Source of the DNA: Triplophysa rosa
Taxonomy: Eukaryota > Chordata > Actinopteri > Cypriniformes > Nemacheilidae
DNA length: 64,000 nucleotides
Assembly: GCF_024868665.1 (NCBI RefSeq)
Contig: NC_079912.1
Coordinates: forward strand, 13,704,948 to 13,768,947
Reading direction: 5' to 3'
The position numbers were made by a program, and so were the translations under genes. The notes beneath the pieces were generated by a model. The model had not been told where the DNA came from and searched no databases. It saw nothing but the letters and a program-made list of their open reading frames with translations. Of the stretch, positions 36,536 to 50,025 are shown piece by piece. How positions within the stretch are numbered: position 1 is the stretch's first letter; every line of letters begins with the position of its first letter.

Positions 36536-39141
36536 AACATTTAAAATACATTATGACAATTATTACAAAGTTAGTATTGCTTTTATGTGTTAGTATGTGT
36601 TGTGATTACAAAATTGCAGTGTTTCTATGCCCTTGTCCCACAGATTAAGCTTCTAAAAATAGATTTATTTTTTCAATTTTCCCCAATTAATGTTAATATG
36701 CCCTCAGGTAAAAAAGTCAGACTTAACTGACAGCTGTTGTTCATTTACATAATACATATAAACAAATAGTATACTCAAAAATGAAAAAAACATTTACTCA
36801 CTTACTGACCAGCGTACAGCAAAGTAAAAAGCCCAGATCTGAAAATGGCACGTTAATATTGATGCTAAAACTGGATCTCACATTTGTACAAACATTATGC
36901 AGTTTTTTTATAAAACGTTTGTATCTAAACAAATTAAATCACAGTAATCAATAAACATCAGAAATCTTACACTTACAAACCAGCTTTTAAGCTATTCATC
37001 CATTAGTCTTTTATCCTTTTCCGCCAAAACTTCAAAAGAAATTAGTTTAGCGTTGTATTGAATGTTGAGTATTTTTAACATAACAAGTAACACCTCTACA
37101 TAAAATATCATAGCGACGTATAGAAATGCAGCTATCTATCCAATATAACTCCACAAAAAAAGGTTTTGCAATTCATTTTGGCACCAAAATCAACGATGAG
37201 AATAATTATGTGCATTAGTGTTGTTTTGCATTGATCACATGCGTGCGTGTGCTGGACACACAGCGAGGAGCTGGCAAGCATCTCTGCATGACAAAAACAT
37301 ACAAACACATTTTTATTTGCCAGACATGTTCTCTGAAATACAAATCCATGGAGGATGAAACCACATGCACATGGTGAATTCATTCCAAACAATAGCTAAA
37401 TATTTAATACATATATTGAGATATTACAGGTAGCCTATATTGGAGGCTATCTGGCACAAGCAATGAAATTGTCATAGGTTTGATACCCAGGGAGCACACG
37501 ACTGACAACTACATACCTTAAATATTCTGTAGGTTTCTTTGGCATGCATAATGCATAAATGTAAAATGTGGTTTAGATTCCTTCAAAAATAAAGCAGATT
37601 TTAATGACTCATCATGGCACTGAATTCATTCAAGTTAATTTCTCCAGTCTGTCTAACTTCAGCCTTGGCTTTGATTGCCACAGACGTAAGGTCCCACAAA
37701 GTCTTTGTGTGAGTGAACGGCTGCGAGAAAATGCACTCATTATTAAACAAAGTGTTTTCTTGATTTATAATATACACAGTTCTGTTGCATTGCACAATGT
37801 TCTCTCAGTTTTGAAGAAGGGTTTAAAGCTTATAATTATTCTTGATTTAATGCTGAATATATCTGAGGAGAATATCAGTCACTAAACCGAACAATTTAAA
37901 AAGGCTAGTTCACTAAAAAATAAACATTCTGTTATAACACTCACTCATGTCAACTATAAAGGGTGAACTATCCCTTTAAGGTTTATTTATTTGAAATCCC
38001 CTGGTTGTCTTAATAGGAGCCCGGGGCTCACTGTGTGATGTTTCAGTTCTGTGTGACTCAGAGGCTTTTCATCAACACCATGCAGACCAGCGAAGAGAAG
38101 TCAAGCTAACTCTGAATGAATACTATCTGATGAGCCAGATTCCACTTGTGCTTCTCAATCATAAGGGTGAAATCAGTGGCTCGTAATGCAAAAGAATAGC
38201 AAATGACCAAATCTTTTTACTTCTTATACAGAATCTTGCTTTTATGGTTTAAGAAAAAAAGAATATCACATGTTTCAGGTGGTTAATTGTTTTATGCTGA
38301 TTACAAGACAGCATACAAACATGCACACTAGACACACAAAGTCTGATGGGGACAGCATGACTCCGTGGTCACATTTTCACTGTTTTTGGCATAGAAACAG
38401 CTAAAACATGAATTACTTTTTCACCGGGTGCCCAGGAGGAGGGCCATTTCCTTCAATAATGGTGCCTGATGCAGCATAAAAATGGCACGGGTTTAAAGAT
38501 TTAAAGCTTTGAAACTTGTTGAATGCTGGATTTTCTTTAAGCGGCATGAACACTTTTTCACATGAATATTTAACAGTGGACATGAATTCTGAATTATGCC
38601 TGTGGGCTAGGCACCTGTTAACAACTCATCATAACTCATTTCATTATAAAAATATTTAGTGTACTTTTTTGACAAATTTAGCCTATTCGGTGACTTAAGC
38701 TTGACTGCATGCAAGAGAAGTGTTCTGTACATGTTTGCTGCTCTGTTCCAAGAAAAATACACACTTCACCTTTAAATAGCTTCTAGTTACATTCTGTACT
38801 ACATAACATGCTAGATAATGTTATTAAGCTTATTTTTCACAGCATTATTCTGTCAGCTTTATTTTTGTATTTATTTTGTTATCAGAGGTTTTCAGGACAG
38901 TGTGAGCTCAACAGATGGATGATGCCTGACTGAAGCCGTGAACCCTTCAAACAACAACACAGATAAGTGTAAATGGAACAAAAACACATGAGATATATTA
39001 CAGGCACAAAAACTGCTATGTTTTACTGAATTAAATTCAGTGAAGCGCATCTTATTTTTAAGGCCCATTTCAATTTAATTCAATAAGGTATAGGCAAAAT
39101 ACAGTTTCAAAGTGTCAACACAAACAAACATTACTGCGCAT
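36536..39141. other. Gene-free stretch
   Basis: AT-rich; a single right-end fragment of the 'Tcaccc' MITE lies at 37903-37980. No exon recognised. Confidence 0.45.
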
Positions 39142-39544
39142 GCGCGCGTTCGTGGACTGCCCTTAACTTCCGGTACACATTCACAATCAATAGAGTGCCT
39201 GTAGATTATTTCTGATAACAAGCAAAAGAAACCGAAAAGAACCGTTATTTCTAAACTTGTCTCTCCATATTTTGAATTTAGACTGCGATACTAAACCCAA
39301 CCGCTAGATGTCAATGTAGCATACGGTTTCTTTAAATGCGACCAAACTACAGGACCCGTTCAATCATTTATTTTATAAAATGAACATACAATAAAATTCA
39401 ACAAATAGTTTATTTAATACAATTATTGTACAATAACATAATAATATCAATTAATATCAACATGAATTAAATAAAAAATAAATAGTTATATTAGACACTA
39501 GCCAAACACAGACCGGAAGTTAACGGCAGTCCCGGCGCGCGCGT
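39142..39544. repeat. MITE with GC-rich inverted ends
   Basis: The left arm (39142-39175) contains GACTGCCCTTAACTTCCGGT and the right arm (39508-39544), inverted, contains GACTGCCGTTAACTTCCGGT. Both arms begin with GCGCGCG tracts. The interior is AT-rich, about 330 bp. Target duplication not identified. Confidence 0.75.
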
Positions 39545-41445
39545 CCGATGAAACGTTCTATACAAGAAGGCAAAATATTTACTGTCCCTTTTACATTCAG
39601 CGTTTTATGTAGAATTTAAAGTGTAATGTAATAAATATACTTTTTTGGGATGTCATATGTCTAAACTGGAATAGAGAAACAGTGACATGTAACCTTAAAC
39701 CCACATGAAATTCTATTATAATTTATTCACATTTGTTTTAACTCTGTATTAGCCTACTTCCTTTTGTCTGGGAAAGTAAATGTTAGCAGAATGTCTGATC
39801 TGTTACCTTGCATACAATGTGAATGGGAACCAAGGGTCAGTTGGCAAAAAGGTGAAAAAGCATCATATAAGTTGTTTTTATGACTTTAAGTTTTTCTTTA
39901 CTGAGTAAATATGTTTGAAAATCATGCTTAACCTGGTCACTATTTACTTTTATTGTATAGAAAATATTAGCTTAACTCATTTTAGGCTCCAGAACAGAAC
40001 GATTTTAGGTTGTAAGTAAATATTAACATTTATTTAAGGACAGAAACTGAATGAAAAGAGCATGCAGTGTAAAGAAACATCTGTTTCTTTTTTCCTATGG
40101 AAGCATAATGTCAGTATTAGATCATCATCACTCACCATTGGTAACAAATGTGTTTCAGAGTCTCCTAAACGTTTTTCAGGACATAAGACACGTTATTATG
40201 GCTTGTGTGGGAGCGTCTAATGAATGACTGGAATGTGTTCTTACATACCAACCGCCTGCTGGTTTATACAGTACATATATGGTAGAATGTAATCACATCA
40301 CAGTATGACTTGAATTAAATCCACTCAGTGTGACAGAAAAGATAATGCAGAAATGATAAAATGACATAACTGACATTAAAATGACATTGAATACAAAATG
40401 TTAATCTTTTGATATATCTGCGCGAATACCAAAAGAACGTACTCTAAATTTGAACCTTCTTGAGTTTTCACATTCAACAGGATCATACTTTGTTCCTGAT
40501 TGTTTTTTCCTCCTAAAGAAAGTTTTTCATGATGATTTTCTACTTTCTCTCTGGCCCTACAGAACTAAACAGACTCATGAGCTGGCGTCCTATCTCTCAT
40601 AAGCAGTACTTTTGCAAAGCCTGCCTGGATTACATTGTAACAGGTTCACACTAAAATGATCTGCTTATCTGTGAATGCTGGGCTGAAATAATTTATATAG
40701 GCATGAGTTTCTGACATTTGAAGAGAAGTGGATTATGATTATCGGGAGTATGCCGCATATAAAATGATCTATCATTTCAGAAATATTTAACCCAAAATTA
40801 AAAGAATTTTTGAAAGAAAACCTTTTTGCCTTGTGGATTGTAATTCTCATTGAAACTTCATCTGGAGGCTTGGAAGAGCGGAACAGCAGTGAGAATAGAT
40901 GCCCTTGATAGATGTGAAAACAGGTCTCTGTCAGGTCTTACTGCAACATTAAAGCAAGCTCGCAAGGCAGAAGGCAAAAGCAGTTTGGTGCTTTTAAAGC
41001 ATGTCTGGGATTTGACAGACACTGGAGCTGGAGGCTTGGCTCTGTATTTTAGTGGCAATTTACACAGAACAGCAATGATTTAAATCTCTCTGGACGAAAG
41101 GTATTTTATATGAACATTCAGGATCTAGGCCTGTCTGGAAAGAGCAAGTGTGTGTTGACAAAGTGTGTGTCATAATGTTTACATTTTACTTACAATACTA
41201 AAATTAAACTGGGATGGAAAGACTGCATTGCGGTTGACAAAACGCCAAACTTCAGTGCAATGTTTAGAGATCTAATGTGCTATCAATTGAAATGTACAGT
41301 ACAGTTCAAGTTGTGTATTTAAAATTGCCGATCATTGTCGAGTTTGCAACGGTCCAAACTCTTACACAAATACATAAACCATCAAGCTTGTTTAAACATG
41401 GATAGAAATATTTTCACGCGTGCACATGTAACTGTAAACAAGTTG
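39545..41445. other. Gene-free stretch left of vipr1
   Basis: No exon or clear element. An open frame at 40850-41083 has no recognised family and no splice support. Confidence 0.4.
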
Positions 41446-41447
41446 CT

Positions 41448-43312
41448 TTTATTGTGAATTTACAACGTCAAATGTACAGTATGTTACGAGTGTAGCATGC
41501 GGTACAGACAAATTCTTTCACAGCACTTAGACGGTTCTTATAAACATCCAGTTCTTCTGCTGTGTGCCGACACATTAAGCTTCACCTATAATTAATGAAC
41601 ACCATATGTACATCGTTCCAAAACCTTGACAAAACTAAACGCCTATACAAAATCCACAAATACACTGTCAACAATTAAACTAAAAGTGATACAAAATTAA
41701 GTTTTCACTTAAGTTTATATACATTCCTTATTGAAATAGTTGAGAGGTAATCTGGCCACTCATGTTTCAATAAAAATAAAACACACGATGGAGGGCAGTG
41801 ATTTGAGGCTTCATACGTATTCTTTAAATATGTTATATCTTTGTGACACATCATAGAAATTACAGTTCATACACTCTACATTCCCTTTATATATTCCATG
41901 TGACTGTACATGATTATTTTACACTCTGTCTGCACATAAAGACATAAAAAACACATTCCAGTCTAAATGTTATCTTTCCACGGTGACCCAGTTTGAGCTA
42001 GATTTCCAGGACTTGCCGGAATTGGCTGGAAGTCCATTCATATGAGCAACGCAGTGAGACAGGAACATTAGTGACAGCATGCCCTGGCTTTCTTTATTTC
42101 TTTAGCTTGTACACAAAGCCTAAAATCCTTCTAGATGAACGAGCACGGACCATTACTTGCCATTGACACCACAAGAACTGTATGTAAAAACCTCTTCTGT
42201 CTCACAGTATAATGGAAACTTCTATTGGCTAAAGAATGGAAAGTATACAAATGCCAGAAGATCACGGATAAACACTGTTGACAATGTGGAGCGTTATATG
42301 TACTGTAATAGCGCTAGTTATTAATTCAGTTTACTTTCATTGTTAGCATGAATTGATACACAGGTCGACGTATGTGTTTGCACTAGTCATTAAGATGAAC
42401 AATCAACATCTTCAAAGTCGATTTTACAAGCACTATCTGATAGCAACAAATGTCAGTGTTAATGTCACAAAGGAGCGTTTGTTCCACGCACAAAAGGATT
42501 TAACATTCGACCATAAACCCACAGTGATACATGGCACAATGACACTGAATCAATCATGCATACAAAATGTTGACTGTCTGCTGGATGACTGATCTGAAAT
42601 GATAGTGCAGAGAAGGGCATTCGGCTTTCAAACATGCCAATTTCACACACGCACACACACATGCGCATGCACAAACACGCTGGTCTGAAAACGTCATTAA
42701 AAAAATTATATGAACAACATGTTTAGAAACATTTGGTCTCTACAGTGTATCTCCATATATTGGATATTCAACAATCCACTTTTGGTTGCTTTTTTAAACT
42801 TGTAAGCAAAAATATTATTTCATAAAGAAGAACTCCAGGTGGAGAATCCCTAACCTTTTTTCCAACACGGCATCGTCAGTCATTTTTGATGATGTTGTCG
42901 AATTTGTGTCCCTGCAGGGACAAGTCTGCACTAAATGAGTCTAAAACTGCATCTCACAGCTTTCTAATCTTGATGTACAGGTTTCATGTATCGATGGCAA
43001 ACGCTTCTCAGTGCCTGACATTGTTTACAACTCTATCATCAAATTATGTCAAACAAGAATTTGGTGAAGGATACATTCCGAACAACAGCTCATGAATTAA
43101 CGCAGCCTGTACACGTGTCGAATTCCAGTTCACAACACTGAACGAACGTTCACGCTTGTTCACATTAAGTGAATGAGTGGATATTTACAAGGCGAACACT
43201 TCCACAACACAGTAAATGATCTTCATGACTTTGGTCCTCTTAAGCTCATTCCGGTGTGAGGTAATATACCAAATGGACAATTACATCACCGTTCTGCCTT
43301 GTAGGTGGTAAA
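41448..43312 (-). other. vipr1: vipr1 3' UTR, probable
   Basis: The terminal coding exon stops at 43313. Going on along the minus strand there is no intron signal or repeat for about 1.86 kb, until an AATAAA (plus-strand tttatt, 41448-41453). A CA microsatellite is embedded near 42642-42660. The length is an inference from the first convincing signal. Confidence 0.45.
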
Positions 43313-46300
43313 TTAGACAGTGATGGATGACTCGTCCTGGCATGCTGAAGCCCGCCGAGTCTTGGGGCTACAGCGAGTCAACATGGAGATCTGTGTGCTA
43401 AAATTGTTGCCGTTGCTGCCCATGGATGGGTGCTGGTATTTGGTGTCAGGACCCAAAAACCTTTCCAGGTGCCATCGTCTCCATTTTCTCTTGATCTCAC
43501 ATTGGACCTGAGATTAAAACGATGACAGGAATATGCAATGCAGTCATAAACTTACTTTACAAATCATCTGAAAAACAAAACAAAAACAACTTCACATCCA
43601 TAGGGTTCTATTCTAAGTTTATTTCACAAAATAAATTAAAACGTTTTCTCTTGCATTAAAGGGGTCATATGGCGCGAACACGTGTTTTTCTATGTCTTTG
43701 GTGTGTTATAAGTTGCCCATGCATGTATTAGACACGTAAAATTGCAAAAATTAAAGTGTAGGAACAAAAGATGCATTCTATCTAAAAGAGAATGCTCACC
43801 CAGACCTGCCTGAAAAGCCTCGTGAAACCACACCCCCACAAATCTACATCAGTTCGTGGTATGAGTTGACTAAGACCGCCTAAATGTATACGCAAGTAAG
43901 GTGGGCGTACCTGTCAGCCGACCAATCACTACGCACTGGTTAACTGGCCAATCATAGCACACCTCGCTTTTCAGAGCGATGAGCTTTGTAAAAAATCTGC
44001 GCGTTTCAGAGAGGCGGGGCAAAGAGGAGATACAAACATGCACGGTGTGTGGAAAATACAGCATTTTTGAACCTTAAATCATGTATACACATTGCATTAC
44101 ATCTAAAACAAACAATAATATTCGTTTAAGACGTGTCATATGACCCCTTTAACAGAGAAACAAGAGGAGGTTATTATTAGTATTTATTTATTTTATAATA
44201 TTTGTATATTTTGGGTCTATTTTATGTTACATTTTATAAGTAAGTGTTATATAAAAAAACACATTTACATTTAATATTTAATATAAGAAATATTATCTTC
44301 GCCAACATACATACAAATATTCGATCTATCTATAATGTTTATCACATTTCAATTTATATCACCACACCCTCCCCTCCAACCACCTGTCATATAAAACATA
44401 TTTTGTGATCAAATACATTTTCTGAAAAATAAAATGAAGTCCCATCTTGAATATTGAATATTCCCATCTGTTGAATATTTTACTTTGAAACAAGTCACAC
44501 CACAAAAGTACAAATGGTTGCGAAAGCTGGGTCATAAAATGGGTCATAATTCACACAGAATGCATTATGAAAATGCTTGTTTAACATCTTGTTATAGCTT
44601 TTGCCTTATTTCTGAATTTAGGATTAGCGGTCAGAGCTCAGCAGTGCTAAACTTCATCCGTGGGGCCCAAACAAGTCAAATTATTACAACGCACCTGGCA
44701 CGAAGCCTGCATGCGTGACTCTTTTATTCAATCTGTGTAAGCTGGGGACCCACAGATGCTCTGAACATCAATGCATATATCAAAGTAATAGGCCATCAGT
44801 ATGTCCAGAGCTAGTACAGCCTGTATGAGCAAACAGAATCAAAGCCAATTAAAGGCCTCAGAGGTTGTAAAATTTAAGAAAACAATTGAAATATAGAAAG
44901 CCTGTTCATCCATCCAGCCATTACTATGTATTGTATGTCTGTCTGTCTTTATGTTTGTGGGTATGTCTGGTTATTCATCCATCCATCACTGTGTCTGTTT
45001 AGCCTTTTTCTTACCTCTCCATTCAGGAAACAGTAGAGCACAGCAACCACGAAACCCTGGTAAAACAGGTAAAGCAACTTACACAGAGTAAGAACAAAGT
45101 ACTACAATCTTATTCACTAAACCATTTACAAGAGAATAACACACATTCATATTTTTTATAGAAATTTAAAAATAAAAGGTACAATCAAATTGGTTGAACA
45201 AAGTCATTGATCTTACTATTTTAAGTTTTTTAAATGTTTTTACATCAGCTCAACAGCATGTTAATGTGTGTGACAACACATTAGAGGCCCAAATTCTGCA
45301 TACCCTATCTGTATAATATCAATAGTTCATTTTGTTTAGTATTCAGCTCCTATTTTTTGTATAAGACAGGGCTGTGTATGAGATTTTCAACTGCCCCTCA
45401 GCACTTTTACAACACATCATTAAACAATGATGTCATCTGAACAACAGTCCCAAGATTAGCCCCAGAGAATTTCCTGTCACTCGCACCCACGGACATTTGC
45501 GCCCTACTTTTGTGTTTTTACGGCTAGTTAAAATGATTAAATCCAGTGAAATACCTGAAACGACCCAAGAATGAGGTCAAAGACCAGCCTTAGCTCGGTT
45601 TTTATGTTTTCCGGAATAAAAGCGAATATGATGAAGTTTATCCCAAAGAGCGGAATCAGCAATAGTGTTGACTTTGCCAGTCGCCTGTAAAAAAAGACAA
45701 AACAAATATCAGACAAATTCATGGGTGATTTAGCTGTCATTCTCAAACTCACACAGTTTACAGTTTTCTGTAAAAGAATAATATTATCACTAGGTAATAT
45801 GGAAAAGAGCATATCAGTGGAATAACAGCATTAGTGATGCTGGGTAGAAATTGGAGGTGCTTAAGAAGTGAGGCTTGTTTTGTAGGAACTGCATCATGGA
45901 GAGCTACTTAAAGACAAAGGACATTAAATCATCCGAACAGGGGCGGGCGGACGCAGTGACATTTCAGATGATGAGATTGTAGTGCAGTGGGCTCTCACTC
46001 GCTGCTGGAGACCAGCTAAAATGTCCCCTTTATTTTATGGCTGGGTTACAATGACATAAGCTAAAATGTTTCTCATGTAGCCGAGACTGTCCTGTCCAAA
46101 AGTGTGCCCACTCTGCAGCAGGGCTCAACCCCAAACATAGAAAATGGCTACAGCGAATGTTCATGCAGCCAAAAGCTAAACATGTTTTTTCATCTTGCTA
46201 ACCCTCCTTTGGTTCCCAACAATGCAACTGGTATCTTCTAACTTAACCTATCATACAAGGATAAGTCACCCCAAAATGAAAATTAATTCATTGTTTATTC

Positions 46301-49300
46301 ACCCACATGTTGTTTAAACCCTGTATGTGACTGGAACACAAAAGAAGATATTTTGAGAAACGTCTCAGTGGGTTTGTGTCCATACAATGGAGATCAATGG
46401 AGTTGACCTGGTTACCAACATTCTTCAAAATATCTTCTGTTGTGTTCTGCATAAGAAAGAAAGTCATACAGGTTTGGTATCATATGAGAGTGAGTAAATG
46501 ATGAAAGAATTTTCTTTTTTTTTGGTGAACCGCCACTTTAAGGAATAGCTGCTTCAGATGACTTGCACTTGTGCACTTTTCTGGTGCTTTCTAACATTTT
46601 TGTAGTTTGAAAGCTTGAGTTCCTGTTTATTATCTATCAAACTACTTTCCAAAACGTTCTTCGAACCTGTAAACTCGAACTGGGTGGAAAAACAGCAAAG
46701 CTTATTTAAGAGCAAAACCCTGTTTTAATGAATTCCCAAAGACTTACGAATATTGGTTGGATTCGTTTCTGCCGATGTCCGGACAGTTGATCTTCTGACG
46801 CAGTATGCGAATGATACAGATGAAGAGGATGAAGTTCATCTGTCGTTGGTGGACAAACACAAAAACAAATGTCACAATACAGCATGGATTACTGAAACCA
46901 CCGAGGAGTCATGAGGTAAATGAAGCTGAAGCAGAGGAGTAGTTTTGACTTATTAATTCTTTGAGACTGCAGGAACAAACATCTATTAGCAGAGACAAAC
47001 AACACAACTGCTGCCTAAAGACTGCAGCGAGACACATGCTATTAACTCTAAGTGCATGAGATGAACTGTGTACTTTCTAAATAACAAAAACAAGCAAAGG
47101 CTGTGTAAAAGCTTTCTGTCAACTTTAGTTTGTGAGCGTTGGAGACAACAAGACGTACTTTAGTATTGTAGCAAAAGAAAGCAAATCCAAAACAAAATGT
47201 CTGAAGTCTGCGTAAACAATTGATTAAGGTAACAGATTTTTCCCTCTCTTTCTCGTTCCTTAAAGCCCGCAAAACAAAAGCCCAGAAATGTTTGTAAAGA
47301 ATATTTCATGTAAAATCTAATCACCGAGGGGATTAAATTACCTGTTACATGCGTCAACAGGCTTCTATGTTATTTACACTTTTTTCTTAGCTCTAAGGCA
47401 AATCCTTAGATGATAAGGTACAAATAAGCAGTACAACCCAACAAAAAATACAATTAAGCTCAGAAGTCATGAGCAGATGTGATCTTTATTCACTACTGTT
47501 CAAAAGTTTAGGGGCACTTAAAGTTCACCCAAAAATGAAAATCCATTCATTAACTCACCCTCTTGTCATTTCAAAACCTGTATGACCACAGAGTATAGAT
47601 ACCAAGAGGCGTGGCCGCCATTTTGGGGTGAAAATGCTTGATAACTGACGAGGCTTTTGTCATCATGTATTATCATCATTCAGTTGGAATTTCAGCTTTA
47701 ATGTTTTCATTTGTTTAACAAAGCAGCTAATATTGCCATCGCGACAGCAAAAACCCGAGTCTCTTTCTCCCAAAATGGCGGAAGCGCAGGGCACTGGTGT
47801 TGCAATGGAACGCTCCATTGAGTTTCGCCCCTTGGTATCTACTATTTGGTATGTCTTACTTTTTTATGTGCAGAACACAAAAAAGATATTTTGAAGAACA
47901 TTGGTAACCAAACAACGGCGGTATATTGACATGCACTGGTTTTGTGTCCACTGTCCATACAACATACAACTGAATGGGTACCGCCGTTGTTCGTTACCAA
48001 CATTCTTCAAAATATCTTAAAGGTCATACAGGTTTGATATGACAAGAGGGTGAGTAAATGATGATAGGATTTTCGTGTTTGGGTGAACTATTCCATTAAT
48101 ATTTTATTCCACATTTTAAAATAATAGTAAGCATTAGGGGTTGAACGACCTAAGATTTTTTGAGGTCGACTATTATGTGATAAAAGTCACGTCGACGTTT
48201 TGTTTTGCATCAAGATTTGATGGGTGTGGGCAGTAAGACACTCGTGTGTGCAGGCTGCGGGAGACTGGCGGGACTCCCCAAAATAGCCTCTAAATATATA
48301 GTATCTACTGTACATACAAATACTGTTGTTCATCTATTGCACAAGAGCAGCAACAACTAAACTAAGGCCGTTTTCAGATTGGGCTCGTTTGCAGCGGTCA
48401 ACTGAAAGTGTCATGTGCACTAATAGATGAAACAACAGAAAAATGTGTCGAGTTTGTTTGTGACGGCCTATGACTTTATAACAACATCAATATATTTATT
48501 AGTGTAACGAGGAAGGCGAGGCGAGAGGGAACGTGAGGGAACGGTGCAAGGCCGGTGACGCGAGTGATAATGAGTGTCAGCTGCGCGTTGCATCGGTCTC
48601 GCATCTTTCATGGAGGAGCTACGGAAGCATAAAAGGACGAGCGACAGGAGTGTACGAAGAGAGAGGACCAGGCCTGGACATTGTGTTAAGTTTTATTAAT
48701 GTTTGTGGCCGGAAGTTGACAGTGAGGTAGCTGTCGGCCCTTTACTTTCGTTTTGTCGTTTGTTTATTTTATTATTAAAAGTTGGTTATCGTTCGCCGGT
48801 TCCCGCCTCCTTCCTTCCTTACTTTGAACAGTATTACAATTAGCCTAAGGGGAGATTCACATTTTGCGTCTTTTGCGCAGCAACGCGGTCGCGAAGAGCA
48901 TACGGTGCGGATCGAGATGGAAATAGTTCAACTGTCCAGAGTGCCGCGCACGCATCGCGGGTCATTTGACTCGAAAAATCGGCGCAGCTCACATTTTCTG
49001 CATGGTTTCAGACTCGAAATGTGAATCGCCCCTAATGCAGCAGACACTTTATCATAGCGGACTTACAAACGCAGCACCTCAGAGACACAGCAGTCAATAT
49101 GAGAAACATTTTTATTTATTCTGTTTCTTTCATGTTTAATTAAACGGGGAAAAGTACAAAATAGCCTATAATATTACAAGATCTGCGTGTCGAAGCTAGA
49201 GCTCTGAAACATAAGGCTTTACCTACGAGGTTTTGCAGCATCAGAACAAATCGTGAAAGTTGCGGACGAAAACAGGAAACATTGTGAATGTTGCGTGTGG

Positions 49301-49977
49301 AAGCAGGACAAGATAAGAACATATATTATTGCCAGGAGTGTGACAGAATCCCACTGAACCGGGTGGGAATGACATCCGACCTGCGCGCAGGTGCTCGGAA
49401 CAGTCAGTCGTCTTCTTAAAGGTACAGTGTTAGAAAATCACATGACCCGCGACTAGTCGATATCAAGCTTTAAATGTCGCGCCAGAGCATTAATGTCGAC
49501 TAGTTAGTGCAACCCCTAATAAGCTTATAAAGACGATGTCATAATTTATTCACCCTCATGTCATTCAAAACCTGTATAAGCCTCTTTCATTTGTGGAACT
49601 CAAAAAAGATAATTTGAGAAATGTCTCAGTGGTTTTCTGTTCATACAATGGAAGTAAATGGGGCTGTTTTTCAAAATATCTTCTGTGTTCTGCAGAAGAA
49701 AGAAAGTCATACAGGTTTGGAATGACATGAGGGTGAATAAATGATGAAAGAATGTTCATACTTTTTTTAGGTAATGGTCTAAACCTGAGATGCTTTTAAA
49801 ACAGTTTTAAAGGAGTCAAAGCCATCCATTAAAAAAATGTTTTGTAATGAAAGAACTTTGCACAATAGTATTTTTTGACAAAACTTATTTCATAACTGTA
49901 AGTATAGACCTTCAGATCAAAAGGTTTATAAGCAAATCATTTCACTCAAATGAACCCTTAACTTCTAAACAACAGTG

Positions 49978-50025
<48 letters not shown>

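Larger units (their letters stand above)
48135..49518. mobile_element. hAT-like element carrying a solo LTR and a second fold-back
   Basis: Ends TAGGGGTTG and CAACCCCTA. The flanks GTAAGCAT and ATAAGCTT agree at six of eight positions, which would suit an aged 8-bp duplication. Inside are the solo LTR 48503-48838 and the inverted-end segment 48846-49035. No transposase ORF. It lies in a vipr1 intron. Confidence 0.7.

Noticed and set aside
48533..49024. ORFs at 48533-48730 and 48782-49024
   Set aside because: Lie inside the solo LTR and the fold-back; not genes.
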